Origin: JACCZX01 sp963729165
Lineage (GTDB): Bacteria > Pseudomonadota > Gammaproteobacteria > Burkholderiales > Burkholderiaceae_F
Direction of reading: 5' to 3'
Length of the DNA stretch: 64,000 nt
Assembly (NCBI GenBank): GCA_963729165.1
Contig: CAVSMM010000009.1
Span: 91,128 to 155,127 of the forward strand
In this document: piece after piece, positions 25,854-35,091 of the stretch
How positions within the stretch are numbered: the first letter of the stretch is position 1
Layout: each line of letters starts with the position of its first letter
The notes under the pieces: model-generated
What the model saw: only the letters and a program-made list of their open reading frames with translations
What the model was told of the DNA's origin: nothing
The model's database searches: none
Program-made: the position numbers and the translations under genes

Positions 25854-28133
25854 ATGGCGACAGAGCGCACTCGTGTCTACGGCGCCGGTTTGATCTGCAT
25901 TGCGGGCTTTCTAGGCGCAGCGGTTTCGCTCGTGAACTATTTTTCTCCGGACAGCGGCATTGCTGATACTCCGGGCGCTTTACTGGTCGTCGCCTCAAGC
26001 GTTTTAGTCTTTATCTTCGGCATGATCATCGGTGCCGACCGCACACGACGTCGATCATCACGCGTGATCGTCCTCGTTGCGTGCTTGATTGTGCTGCTGG
26101 GAACTGCTTTCGCGGCCTATCTGCTCGAGTCCACCGCCCTGCTTCTATTGATGATCGTCGCTCTGCTCGGCTGGTGTGCGTGCCTGTTGCCGCAGAAGCA
26201 CGCGGCGATGTTGCTGCTGGTTCTACTGCTGCCGTTGATTGGCGGCGGTGCGTCTGCGCAAGAACGAACCTGGCAGCACTTCAACGGAAATCTGCAGGCG
26301 CATAAGTATTCAGGCCTGACGCAGATCACGCCGGACAACGTCAAGAATTTGCGAGTTGCGTGGAAAGTGCATACCGGCGACGTCTCTACCGGCTCCGGCG
26401 CCGCGCGTGCGCCCGGTACTCACATGGCGAATTCGGGCCGAAAGACGCCGGCTACTGTCTGGTCAGCCACACCACTATTCGTTAACGACACCGTTTATCT
26501 CGGCACGCCGTTCTACCGCATCTTCGCGCTTGAACCTGACACCGGAAAGGTCAAGTGGATCTACGACACGAAGGCGGTGCTGCAGGCGCTGACGCAACCC
26601 GATCTGAAAAATCGCGGCGTGGCGTACTGGCAGGCAGAGAAACCAGTTGCCGGTGCCGCGTGCCAGAAGCGAATCTACATCGGCACGATGGACGCCAAGC
26701 TGCATGCGGTCGATGCCGATACTGGCAAACCGTGCGCGGACTTCGGCACCAACGGCGTTGTTGACATCAATCGCTGGAATACGGCGAACAACAAGTGGCC
26801 GCTATCGATCCTGCAACCGCCGACGGTCTTTCAGGATTTCTTGTTCGTTGGCTGGGCCGGCAAAGACTGGGCTGACGCGGAAGCGCCTCCGGGCAGCCTG
26901 TTCGCGCTCGACGCGCGTACAGGCGAGCTGCGATGGACTTTCAATTCATTACCTGCGGACATTGCTGCCAAAACCGGAACTGCAAACATCTGGGCGAGCA
27001 TGGCAGTCGATCCTGTGCGTCAGATTCTGTATGTGCCGGTCAGCTCGCCGAGTCCGAATTTTTATGGCGGCAACCGACAGACTCCGATTCCGCTCGGTAC
27101 GTCGATCACTGCACTCGAGGTTGCAACCGGCAAGGTCATATGGAGCCGGCAGTTGGTTCACCATGACCTTTGGGACTTCGACACCAACTCTGCTCCGACG
27201 CTGGTCGACATCACGAAGGACGGCAAGACGATTCCCGCGTTGGTGCAGACATCGAAGCAAGGTTTCCTGTACGTGCTGGATCGCTACACCGGCGAGCCGG
27301 TGTATCCGATCGAAGAGCGCCCGGTACCGAAGTCATCCGTGCCCGGTGAGACCGCCTCGCCGACGCAGCCGTATGTGGCGCGCCCGCAAGCCGTCGTCGA
27401 CGATATGTGGCCCGGTGTGTTCGAGCTCGCTGATATCGCGAGCTTCGGCTACTGCAGTCGCAAATTGAAAGAGCTCGTCTACGAGGGACGCTTTACGCCG
27501 CCGAGTTTGAAGGGATCGCTTATCTACCCTGCCACGATTGGTGGAGTTGAATGGGGTGGCGGCGCAGTTGATCCCAACAAGCAGATTTTCGTCGTCAATA
27601 ACTCGAGCGCGGTTCAGATCTACCGTTTGATCGCGCGCAAAGAATACGAGACGGAAGTTGCGAGCGGCGGCTCTGAGACCGGCGGCTACTTCGCGATGTC
27701 AGGCAGCCCATACGGCATTCAGCTCACTACGTTCCTGAACCCGATCGGCATGCCGTGCTGGAAACCGCCGTATGGATCGCTTTCTGCATATGACTTGAAA
27801 ACCGGTGATCTGCTCTGGAAAAAGCCGCTCGGGCAGGTACAGAAGTGGGGTTTCTACATGCCGGAATCATGGGGATCGGTCACGATCGGTGGGCCCGTCA
27901 TTACGGCGAGCGGCTTGATCTTCATCGGTGCGTCAATGGACTCGCGCGTGCGCGCGATCGATTTGAAAACGGGGCAAGTGCTGTGGAAAGCACTTGTGTC
28001 GGCACCGGCGGTGGCGCTGCCTGCCGTTTATGAATATCGCGGCAAGCAGTACGTCGTGTTCGCAGCGGGCGGAAATTCGATCTTGACTCCGCGCGTCAGC
28101 GACGAAATCGTCGCGTTCAGCTTGCCCAATTAG
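25854..28133 (+). CDS. gcd: Membrane-bound PQQ-dependent glucose/alcohol dehydrogenase
   Basis: 759 residues from ATG 25854, preceded by GGAGGA. The N-terminus has four to five transmembrane helices (AGLICIAGFLGAAVSLV, VVASSVLVFIFGMIIGA, VIVLVACLIVLLGTAFAAYL, TALLLLMIVALLGWCA), then a periplasmic beta-propeller with repeated tryptophan-docking style motifs (YSGLTQITPDNVKNLRVAW, HHDLWDFDTNSAPTL, PVITASGLIFIGASMDSRVR). This layout is that of quinoprotein glucose dehydrogenase, which oxidises aldoses and reduces ubiquinone. Substrate within the family is unconfirmed. Confidence 0.85.
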   Translation: MATERTRVYGAGLICIAGFLGAAVSLVNYFSPDSGIADTPGALLVVASSVLVFIFGMIIGADRTRRRSSRVIVLVACLIVLLGTAFAAYLLESTALLLLMIVALLGWCACLLPQKHAAMLLLVLLLPLIGGGASAQERTWQHFNGNLQAHKYSGLTQITPDNVKNLRVAWKVHTGDVSTGSGAARAPGTHMANSGRKTPATVWSATPLFVNDTVYLGTPFYRIFALEPDTGKVKWIYDTKAVLQALTQPDLKNRGVAYWQAEKPVAGAACQKRIYIGTMDAKLHAVDADTGKPCADFGTNGVVDINRWNTANNKWPLSILQPPTVFQDFLFVGWAGKDWADAEAPPGSLFALDARTGELRWTFNSLPADIAAKTGTANIWASMAVDPVRQILYVPVSSPSPNFYGGNRQTPIPLGTSITALEVATGKVIWSRQLVHHDLWDFDTNSAPTLVDITKDGKTIPALVQTSKQGFLYVLDRYTGEPVYPIEERPVPKSSVPGETASPTQPYVARPQAVVDDMWPGVFELADIASFGYCSRKLKELVYEGRFTPPSLKGSLIYPATIGGVEWGGGAVDPNKQIFVVNNSSAVQIYRLIARKEYETEVASGGSETGGYFAMSGSPYGIQLTTFLNPIGMPCWKPPYGSLSAYDLKTGDLLWKKPLGQVQKWGFYMPESWGSVTIGGPVITASGLIFIGASMDSRVRAIDLKTGQVLWKALVSAPAVALPAVYEYRGKQYVVFAAGGNSILTPRVSDEIVAFSLPN

Positions 28134-28209
28134 GAGTGACTTGACTTTTCGCCCTGCGATCGTCGTACTGACGCGTGCCTGGCGGTCGCGGCGACAACCG
28201 TACACTCAC

Positions 28210-28404
28210 TTAAGTGCCACTCAAGTTATCGACGACCTGATGTTCGGCAACGATCTCAAATGCGTCGGTGTCAGTTGTCGCGCACCCTGCCAAGCGAGCA
28301 ACGCACAGCCCGATGAGCAGTGCGGAAACTGCGAAGCGTTTTGCGCGCGCGGCTGCGGGAACCGTTGGAATTGGTTTAATTGGAAACCTTGACTTGGTAT
28401 TCAT
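28210..28404 (-). CDS. Small lipoprotein (64 residues)
   Basis: ATG 28404 with RBS GAGGAAATGTT. MNTKSRFPIKPIPTVPAAAR then a hydrophobic run FAVSALLIGLCVARLAGC with a lipobox LAGC and only about 20 mature residues. The ORF extends upstream to 28557 but the text there is unlikely. It is convergent with gcd. Function unknown. Confidence 0.65.
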   Translation of the reverse strand: MNTKSRFPIKPIPTVPAAARAKRFAVSALLIGLCVARLAGCATTDTDAFEIVAEHQVVDNLSGT

Positions 28405-28562
28405 AACATTTCCTCTAGTCGTTCGGCTTGTGGGACAGCGGTTGCAATTGAACCGCCAGCGGCGCCGCACGTCTGTCGAATTTGCCGCCCAGCGAAGCCG
28501 CCTTTCGCGGCATTGATAACGTGCACACGCCGCCGCTTGCCGCTGATCGGGTTGCAAATTGC

Positions 28563-29768
28563 GTGTTCCCGTTCACATGCCGTGCACTGCTTGCTTTGAC
28601 GGCCGCCGTTCTCGTGACGGCATGCGCCGCACCAGATGCGAAGCGATCCGCGCTGCGCCCGATCGATGCAGCGGCGATGCAAGGCACGGTGGAGCGGCTT
28701 GCGAAGGAAATGCTTGTTCCCGGTGCGGTCGTGATCCTGCGCACGCCAACAGGCAATTTCACCAGCACCTACGGTGTCACGACGTATCGCGGTTCGGAGC
28801 CCACCAGCTTCGACCAACATGTGCGGGTCGGCTCGAATACCAAGACGTGGACCGGCACCGTGATCCTGCAGTTGGTTCAAGAGGGCCGTCTCGGCCTCGA
28901 TGACCCGGTCTCGAAGTACCGGCCCGATGTACCAAACGGTGCACACATCACGATCGAGCAGTTGCTCGCGATGCGAAGTGGCCTGTTCAATTACACGACC
29001 ACGCTCGAACTGAACCAAGCGCTCGATACACAGCCCACGAAGGCATGGACACAGGCCGAATTACTGGCCCTCGGCTACAAGCAGTCGCCGGCTTTTGCGC
29101 CACCCGGATCCGAGTTCGGCTACTCGAACACCAATACGGTCCTGCTCGGCCTCATCGCTCAACAGCTCGAAGGCGGTAAGCCTCTCGCGGCCATCATGCG
29201 CGATCGACTATTTGCGCCCTTGGGCATGACGAACACGTTGTTCCCCGACATCGCGTCGAACGCAATTCCTGCGCCTTTGTCGCGCGGCTATATGTACGGT
29301 AACAATGTGATGACGATGGGCACACCGCCCGCGCTGCCGGAAAACATGCAGGCTGCGGCCCGTACGGGAAGGCTCGCGCCCGTGGACCAGACGTACGCGA
29401 ACCCGTCGTGGGGCTGGGCGGCAGGTGCAGGCATCTCCACCGCCAACGACCTTGCTACCTGGGTCGAGGCTTTGGTCGGCGGCAAGCTGCTGAACGCCAG
29501 CATGCAAGCACGGCGTCTCGCCAGCGTCGTGCCGATTGACCCGAGTAATTCCAACAGTGCCTCGTACGGCTGGGCGATAGCCAAGTTTGGAAATCTCTAC
29601 GGACACACGGGCGAATTGCCCGGGTACAACTCGTTCATGGGCCACGATCCTGTGAACCGCGTCACTCTCGTGGTGTGGACGAACCTGGCCCCCACCGTAG
29701 ATGGGCGCGATCCAGCGACAACCATCGCCAGAGAGTTGATCGGCCTCCTATACGCGCCTGCTCAATAG
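28563..29768 (+). CDS. Serine hydrolase, beta-lactamase class C / esterase type, lipoprotein
   Basis: The start is placed at GTG 28563 (VFPFTCRALLALTAAVLVTA then CAA, a lipobox), as upstream residues read as non-coding. The class C fold is clear: S-x-x-K in VGSNTKTWTG, Y-x-N in FGYSNTNT, and the third box as HTG in YGHTGELPG. These hydrolases include esterases, peptidases and beta-lactamases; without the KTG Lys it is probably not a classical beta-lactamase. It is expected in the periplasm or outer membrane. Confidence 0.8.
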   Translation: MFPFTCRALLALTAAVLVTACAAPDAKRSALRPIDAAAMQGTVERLAKEMLVPGAVVILRTPTGNFTSTYGVTTYRGSEPTSFDQHVRVGSNTKTWTGTVILQLVQEGRLGLDDPVSKYRPDVPNGAHITIEQLLAMRSGLFNYTTTLELNQALDTQPTKAWTQAELLALGYKQSPAFAPPGSEFGYSNTNTVLLGLIAQQLEGGKPLAAIMRDRLFAPLGMTNTLFPDIASNAIPAPLSRGYMYGNNVMTMGTPPALPENMQAAARTGRLAPVDQTYANPSWGWAAGAGISTANDLATWVEALVGGKLLNASMQARRLASVVPIDPSNSNSASYGWAIAKFGNLYGHTGELPGYNSFMGHDPVNRVTLVVWTNLAPTVDGRDPATTIARELIGLLYAPAQ

Positions 29769-29871
29769 CTCGCGGCGCAGGTTGACACGCTCGCTGCGCC
29801 GGTGGACCGAAGCGTGGTCCATTGCGGCGGCGAGCGTGTCGACATGCTCGAGCACGTCATTAAAGAACCGG

Positions 29872-30735
29872 TCAAGGTTCCGACTCGATCTTGCGCGGGC
29901 TTGGCGCACGCAAGGCCTGCAAACCGGCGACGATCGCCTCTAGCTCCGAGCGTGCTCCAATCGTGCGCATCGCCTCGTCGAGCACCGCACGCACCTGCAC
30001 CCGCCTGTCAGCCAGGCGCGTGACCCGGAACGTGAAGCTGTAGTCGGGACCGAATGTAACGTCGCACACGTCGGCGCCGCGGCATGGATTGAGTACAACG
30101 GTTTCGATGTGTTCACTGCCGACGTTAGGCAGCGCAGTCTCGAGTGCCTGCGCCGTCAGATCGATCTGGGCGTGTCCAATGAAGTCGTCACCAAAGCCGT
30201 CTTCCGCACAGTGTGAACCGGAGTGGGTGCCCGGGCCGCGCGCGGGCAGGCATAGTTTGAAGGAGCCGAAGATCGAAAAGTCCTTCTCCCACATCTCGAC
30301 TCGAAACCCCAGCGGCGCGGGCTCCCCGACGCCGTCGCACACCGATGTCTTACCAAGCACGACGATGCCCGGATTAACCGCGACGATGCAGCTCTTGGCA
30401 GGGTCAAATTTATGGGTGTCGCCCGAATCGATGTCACCGATTTCGTCGGAGGAAGTCCAGCCTTTGGCATCGCGGGTCTCAATCATCACCTCGTCGGAGC
30501 CCCACCAGTCGTAACCGGTTTCGTCTCGCGCCTTGAAGCGCATCGCTTCAACCTTATAGCGCCGTTCATTGAACTCAAGCGTGTGCCACGGGATATCGCC
30601 TAGCACCACTACGGCTGAACGGGCCATGCCCTCGGGCTGTGGCGCGGGCGCGCGCTGCTGCGCGAACGCACTTGCCGTACACCAGCACCATGCCGCCAAA
30701 CCACAGCAAACCATAAAACGCGTGCGTGAAGTCAT
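29872..30735 (-). CDS. Exported protein of unknown function
   Basis: 287 residues from ATG 30735 (MTSRTRFMVCCGLAAWCWC signal). AGGAGG ends 9 bases before this Met but directly abuts the alternative start at 30744, so 30735 is preferred. After a signal peptide the text is acidic and Trp/Asp-rich (DETGYDWWGSDEVMIETRD, DIDSGDTHKFDPAKSCIVAV). Six to seven cysteines could form disulphides. No family recognised. Confidence 0.6.
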   Translation of the reverse strand: MTSRTRFMVCCGLAAWCWCTASAFAQQRAPAPQPEGMARSAVVVLGDIPWHTLEFNERRYKVEAMRFKARDETGYDWWGSDEVMIETRDAKGWTSSDEIGDIDSGDTHKFDPAKSCIVAVNPGIVVLGKTSVCDGVGEPAPLGFRVEMWEKDFSIFGSFKLCLPARGPGTHSGSHCAEDGFGDDFIGHAQIDLTAQALETALPNVGSEHIETVVLNPCRGADVCDVTFGPDYSFTFRVTRLADRRVQVRAVLDEAMRTIGARSELEAIVAGLQALRAPSPRKIESEP

Positions 30736-30979
30736 CTTGAACATCCTCCTGGTTAAATTGCGGGACCTTAGGAGGAGATCGGAACTGGCCAGTAGAAGCC
30801 GACACGGCGCAATGGATTTGTCGAGTATTCACACTGATGTCATCCGTAAGCCGATTCTTGGCTCGATCGAGCGAGATGGGATGAAGCTCAACGTCTGGCG
30901 TGGTGGCTAGCCTCGGTAAGCCCGCGACGACCGGTCAGCACTGTGGCCTCGAGAGCCGCTACTGTTCGGTGCTTCCGCG

Positions 30980-31261
30980 ATGGAGCGTTACATGGCTGGA
31001 AGCACGGATGTTGTTGCCCTGATTGCGTATGTGCTCGTGGGCCTGATTACCGGTTGGGGCGTTCTGGTGATTCGGGACGACATCCGCATCAAGAAGCACA
31101 ACCAATGGCGCAGGTTCCGCGCGTTTTTTCTGGCGAGCATCTGCATGTTGTTCTTCGTCACGCTATTTTTTGTCAACACCCTCGGGTTCTTTCTTTGTAG
31201 CGCTGGCTGCATCCTCGTGCTGGCTTACGCTGTGCGCAAGAAAAACAAGTCAGGCGCATGA
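30980..31261 (+). CDS. Small integral membrane protein (93 residues)
   Basis: Three hydrophobic helices (VVALIAYVLVGLITGWGVL, FFLASICMLFFVTLFFV, GFFLCSAGCILVLAYAV) with a basic loop DDIRIKKHNQWRRFR between the first two and a basic tail. An internal ATG at 30992 would also do. The family is not recognised. It is divergent from the exported protein ending at 29872. Confidence 0.55.
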   Translation: MERYMAGSTDVVALIAYVLVGLITGWGVLVIRDDIRIKKHNQWRRFRAFFLASICMLFFVTLFFVNTLGFFLCSAGCILVLAYAVRKKNKSGA

Positions 31262-31378
31262 CGGGTTGCGACCGAGTGGTTACCTTCGACAAGGATGCGG
31301 GCAGGGTGGGAATGGAATTGTTGAAGTAGTGAGGACAACCGCTGTCGTCATGACGCCGATCTACTGCGAGTTGATTGA

Positions 31379-31777
31379 ATGCTGAAGACCTACCGAGGTA
31401 GTTGTCACTGCGGCGCAGTTAAGTTCGAGGCTGATCTTGACCTCACGCAAAGTTCATATCGCTGCAACTGTTCTATCTGTCGCCGAACGCGCTTCTGGCC
31501 CGTGGTTGCGAACCCCGAAGGCTTTCGCCTCTTGTCAGGTGAAGCAGAGATGACGCAGTACCTCTTTCATACGAAAAAGAATCAGCACTACTTCTGCAAG
31601 CACTGCGGCGTGCGTGCGTTTGGTGTTGGCACCGAGACGCCCGTTGGCAAGATGTACGGAGTCAATTTGGGGTGTCTCGAAGACGTATCGGAAGAAGAGC
31701 TGTCACGCATACCGATCACGTACATTGACGGGCAGCACGACAGGTTTGCATCGCCTGAGTACTTCTCCCACCTTTGA
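31379..31777 (+). CDS. GFA/CENP-V family zinc protein, second copy in the window
   Basis: 132 residues with the GFA cysteine set: GSCHCGAVKFEADLD, YRCNCSICRRTRFWP and YFCKHCGVRAFG. It is only distantly similar to the 3182 gene. Substrate unknown. Confidence 0.85.
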   Translation: MLKTYRGSCHCGAVKFEADLDLTQSSYRCNCSICRRTRFWPVVANPEGFRLLSGEAEMTQYLFHTKKNQHYFCKHCGVRAFGVGTETPVGKMYGVNLGCLEDVSEEELSRIPITYIDGQHDRFASPEYFSHL

Positions 31778-31838
31778 GCGAAGGTAGTGACCATGATGCG
31801 ACCCATCCCGCGCCGGAAGGTCTCGTTTCGCGCTTGAC

Positions 31839-32462
31839 CTATGGCACGCCATTTCGCACGTGCTTCATGAAGGGTGGGCGCGTGCTGAGGCGTTCATAGA
31901 ACTCGGCAACAGCGGGCAGGTGCGGTCGCTCTATGGGCGTCATGAACCACCTATGCGTGGACAGGCCCAGCACGAGGTCCGCTAACGTGAACTCGGGGCC
32001 GGTAACGAACGCTTCTGTACGCTGCAGTTGCGCCTCCAGAATGCGCATATGACGAGTCCAGTCGGCCACGCTTGCTTCAATAGCTTCAGGGTCCGTGTGT
32101 GTCGCAGCCTTCCGTACTAATGCAAAGAACGCGTAGCGCCAGGAGTTGTTGAGCTGAGTGGTTTGCCAATCCATCCACTGTTCCACTACAGCGCGTCGCC
32201 GCAGATCAGTGGGAAGCAGATCATCACGGCCATGCAATGCGGCGAGGTAGCGACATATTGCGTTTGATTCCCACAGCACGAAGTCTCCGTCTTTTATTAC
32301 CGGCACGAGGCCGTTCGGGTTCCATTGCTTGAACTCGTCTGAGCGATTGGAGCGATCCCCGCCTTCCCACTCCTCGTGAGCGATAGGCAGCCCGAGTTCA
32401 GCGCAGAGCCATAGAACCTTTCGGACATTGATCGACGTGGATCGTCCAAGTACTTGCAGCAT
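31839..32462 (-). CDS. Glutathione S-transferase
   Basis: 207 residues from ATG 32462 (MLQVLGRSTSINVRKVLWL). This is the theta/beta-type N-domain with Ser in GRSTSINV as likely catalytic residue, GLVPVIKDGDFVLWESNAIC (cis-Pro and glutathione Ser), and the C-domain ending FTLADLVLGLSTHRWF. Function is conjugation or detoxification of small electrophiles, substrate unknown. Confidence 0.85.
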   Translation of the reverse strand: MLQVLGRSTSINVRKVLWLCAELGLPIAHEEWEGGDRSNRSDEFKQWNPNGLVPVIKDGDFVLWESNAICRYLAALHGRDDLLPTDLRRRAVVEQWMDWQTTQLNNSWRYAFFALVRKAATHTDPEAIEASVADWTRHMRILEAQLQRTEAFVTGPEFTLADLVLGLSTHRWFMTPIERPHLPAVAEFYERLSTRPPFMKHVRNGVP

Positions 32463-32616
32463 GGTCTTTCGACTCCCGCTCTGCCGATCGAATAAAAATA
32501 CAGCATGACTGGCGAGAATCAATCTGAACTACGATCGTATCGTCGCCTCGATTGAGGCCGCCCGGGTTTCATCGTAGGAAAATGCGGAACGCATCCGCGC
32601 GACACGCAGGTTACCT

Positions 32617-33135
32617 ATGACGCAGTTTCGTCAGTTCGAGCGCCCTCATTTCTATACTGGCCGGCTGCTAACGGCGGCAGATTTTCAGCAGGATCAGGAA
32701 TACTTCCGTGCAAAGAGGCGTCTGCACAATCGCCTATTGCACGGATGGGGCGTTGTTACCGGTCTGCAGGTTTCAGAGAGCGCAGGGACGTTGATAGTTT
32801 CTGCTGGACTGGCTCTCGACTGCGCCGGCAACGAGCTGGTGCTGGCAGAAGACAAACACATTGCGCTTTCCAATGTCGCGGGACGGCAGTACGTGACAAT
32901 TCAATACGCCGAGGTCCCGACCCGCCCGCAGCCATCCATAATCGGGGACACTCAGTTCGCGAGTATTCTCGAGGACGTGCGCATCGAAATCACGAGCACC
33001 GACCCCGCCAGCGCGCACGGCGGCAGCGCAGTCAATGTCGCGTGTGGCATGGACCATCCGCTGTGCTTGGCCACAATCAGTCGAAACGGTTCGAAATGGC
33101 GGATTGGCAATACACGCCGTCGATTGTCGAAGTAA
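32617..33135 (+). CDS. eCIS-associated conserved protein (contractile injection system neighbourhood)
   Basis: 172 residues. The start RPHFYTGRLLTAADFQQDQE is followed by FRAKRRLHNRLLHGWGVVTG and a beta-rich stretch (LIVSAGLALDCAGNELVL). This pattern, a Y-F-x-G-x-L-L-x-x-x-D-F block with R-L-x-N-R-L-x-x-G-W-G-V-V-x-G-L, is one I associate with a family found beside extracellular contractile injection systems and phage-tail-like clusters (from memory, not verified by search). The C-terminus may be truncated: an alternative frame reads on as DWQYTPSIVEVIRPQDR. No tail-tube, sheath or baseplate genes were found nearby, so it is likely a remnant. Confidence 0.5.
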   Translation: MTQFRQFERPHFYTGRLLTAADFQQDQEYFRAKRRLHNRLLHGWGVVTGLQVSESAGTLIVSAGLALDCAGNELVLAEDKHIALSNVAGRQYVTIQYAEVPTRPQPSIIGDTQFASILEDVRIEITSTDPASAHGGSAVNVACGMDHPLCLATISRNGSKWRIGNTRRRLSK

Positions 33136-33267
33136 TAAGACCTCAGGACCGAGTGCGCGATTACGACGTGCGTTGCAGAAATCGTGGAATGGGTAACGCG
33201 TCGCGTAAATGGCGCAGTGCTGAGGCGGCGACCGCTGTTTGCATAGCAGAGTTGCGTGCGTGCGTTC

Positions 33268-34839
33268 TTACTCATTCCGCCGTAGCACGTTGTTCGCCTC
33301 TAGCTCGTAGCTCCACACCTCGGTGAGCTGCCGCCCGTTGATGTTCAACGAGCTGCGCAGCGCCAGCGGCTTGTCTGCGTCGGCCCGCGCGAGAATGGAC
33401 AAGCGCCAAAAGCCTGTGGCGTCGACGCGCTCTAGCTGATGCTCGAGGATCGTTGTACCTTGGTGCGAACTAATCGCCGCGGCGAGCGGTGCATCGGCAT
33501 TCAACTGGTCCAGGCGCGCGCCCGTGAAATCGACGATGAAGCGATACTGGCCAGCCATGGAGCTGGCGTCGATGACGTCGCGACCGACGAAGGTATTGAC
33601 GACCCGACCGAGCTTCGTCTGCGCGATTGTCGGACCGCCGAAGCTCAACCGATACTTCAGGTCGAGCCTTGTCCCGCCGTCCACGGGACCCGGCAGGGAC
33701 CAGAACGCGACGACGTTATCGAGGAACTCGTTCCTTGTCGGCAACTGCACGAGCATGATCCGGCCGGGTGCAAAGCCTTGTTCTAGCCGGACGATCGCGC
33801 TCGGCCTGCGGTGGTAGTTCGTTTCAGCATCCTCATAGGATGCGAAGCGCGTGTCCCGCTGCAGCAGCCCGAATTCGGTGCCTGCGGAAAAATTGTGAAA
33901 CGTTATCTTCGACGGGTTCAACAGTGGCTGCCAGATCCAATCGCCCGCGCCATCCTGGACAAGGAGCCCGTCGGAGTCGTGCACCTCCGGGCGCCAGGCG
34001 TCATGTGGCCGCGGCGTGTTCTCGCCATAGAAATACATACTCGTCAACGGTGCGATACCAAGCTGCTCGATTCGATCACGCGTAAACAGCACCGCACTGA
34101 CGTCAAGACGGGTGGATGCACCGGGCGAGATCAGGAACTTGTAGGCGCCGGTGAGGCGTGGACTGTTGAGCAATGCATACACCGTCATGCGGCTTGCGCG
34201 AGGCTGCGGACGAACAAGCCAAAACTCGATGAAGTCGGGAAACTCTTCGCCCGAGGCGAGTCCCGTGTCGATTGCCACGCCTCGAACCGAGAGACCCCAC
34301 TGTCCGCCTTTGCCGATGGCGCGGAAGTAACTGCCGCCCGCGAACACAAGAAACTTGTCGTCGATGTTGGGCTGACCGAGTGAGTAACTCAGCTCGAAGC
34401 CCGCGTATCCGAGGTCATTAGGAATTCGCTCTGCGAGCTCCACCTCGTCAAAAGTGAAGTGGTCCTTGCGAAATGGGAGGCGCCGCACATCACGTCCGAT
34501 GACTTCATTTATCGGCACCACGCGTGTGTACACGTTGCCAGGCATCACCGGCGCGACCTGGAATCTGGAGTGAGTATCGCGCCAGAGATTGTGCTGCGCC
34601 TGATAGCGGATACCGCGATGTTGGTCGTAGCCAATCTCGCGCATAAAACGCGGCGTTTCGACCGGCGGCTGGTAGGGTCCGGCAGCCAGTTGCCGTGCTC
34701 GCGCGACGACATCCTCGAAGCCAAATGCAAGTGCGCTCGATACTGGGATCAGCGCAGCAATGAGGACGCTTACGATCCACTTCCAGCGCACCCTCTGCGC
34801 CACGGTCAAGCATCCCGTGATTGCAAGCCCTGATTCCAA
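33268..34839 (-). CDS. opgG: Glucan biosynthesis protein OpgG/MdoG family, periplasmic
   Basis: 523 residues, started at TTG 34839 because AGGAGG lies about 9 bases before it. Signal peptide around WIVSVLIAALIPVSSALA. The body has family text: FGFEDVVARARQLAAGPY, YDQHRGIRYQ, MYFYGENTPRPHDAWRPEVH and SFGGPTIAQTKLGRVVNTF. OpgG shapes the backbone of osmoregulated periplasmic glucans, aiding envelope stress survival and adhesion. Its usual partner opgH is not next to it. Confidence 0.85.
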   Translation of the reverse strand: MESGLAITGCLTVAQRVRWKWIVSVLIAALIPVSSALAFGFEDVVARARQLAAGPYQPPVETPRFMREIGYDQHRGIRYQAQHNLWRDTHSRFQVAPVMPGNVYTRVVPINEVIGRDVRRLPFRKDHFTFDEVELAERIPNDLGYAGFELSYSLGQPNIDDKFLVFAGGSYFRAIGKGGQWGLSVRGVAIDTGLASGEEFPDFIEFWLVRPQPRASRMTVYALLNSPRLTGAYKFLISPGASTRLDVSAVLFTRDRIEQLGIAPLTSMYFYGENTPRPHDAWRPEVHDSDGLLVQDGAGDWIWQPLLNPSKITFHNFSAGTEFGLLQRDTRFASYEDAETNYHRRPSAIVRLEQGFAPGRIMLVQLPTRNEFLDNVVAFWSLPGPVDGGTRLDLKYRLSFGGPTIAQTKLGRVVNTFVGRDVIDASSMAGQYRFIVDFTGARLDQLNADAPLAAAISSHQGTTILEHQLERVDATGFWRLSILARADADKPLALRSSLNINGRQLTEVWSYELEANNVLRRNE

Positions 34840-34899
34840 TGTTCGGTTCCTCCTAAATTAGACGGTATCCCAAACCTCGCTTCAAGATCGCTTAGTGAA

Positions 34900-35091
34900 C
34901 TACCAGCCACCATCAATGAAAGAATTGCAAAAAGCCTCCGCTGCGAGTTCGGTGTCCATCCCGCGGATGAGGGCGACGCGATCAGATAACCCAAAGAGTT
35001 GGCATCGCCACTGCGTGAGCTGCTCGTTACTCTGGGAAAGGTCCGCACGTTTCAACCGCGGCCCCCAATGAGCGAGAGGTGAGATCGTCAT
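34900..35091 (-). CDS. Possible small protein (63 residues), unrecognised
   Basis: Frame from ATG 35091 to the stop at 34900 reads MTISPLAHWGPRLKRADLSQ and onward with a normal soluble-protein composition (LTQWRCQLFGLSDRVALIRG). Its start codon overlaps that of the plus-strand ORF at 35090, so at most one is likely to be expressed from there. No clear RBS. It may be a small real gene or a shadow. Confidence 0.3.
   Translation of the reverse strand: MTISPLAHWGPRLKRADLSQSNEQLTQWRCQLFGLSDRVALIRGMDTELAAEAFCNSFIDGGW

Noticed and set aside
30812..30910. 32-residue frame ending in Gly-Gly
   Set aside because: No ribosome site and no sign of conservation; too short to support.
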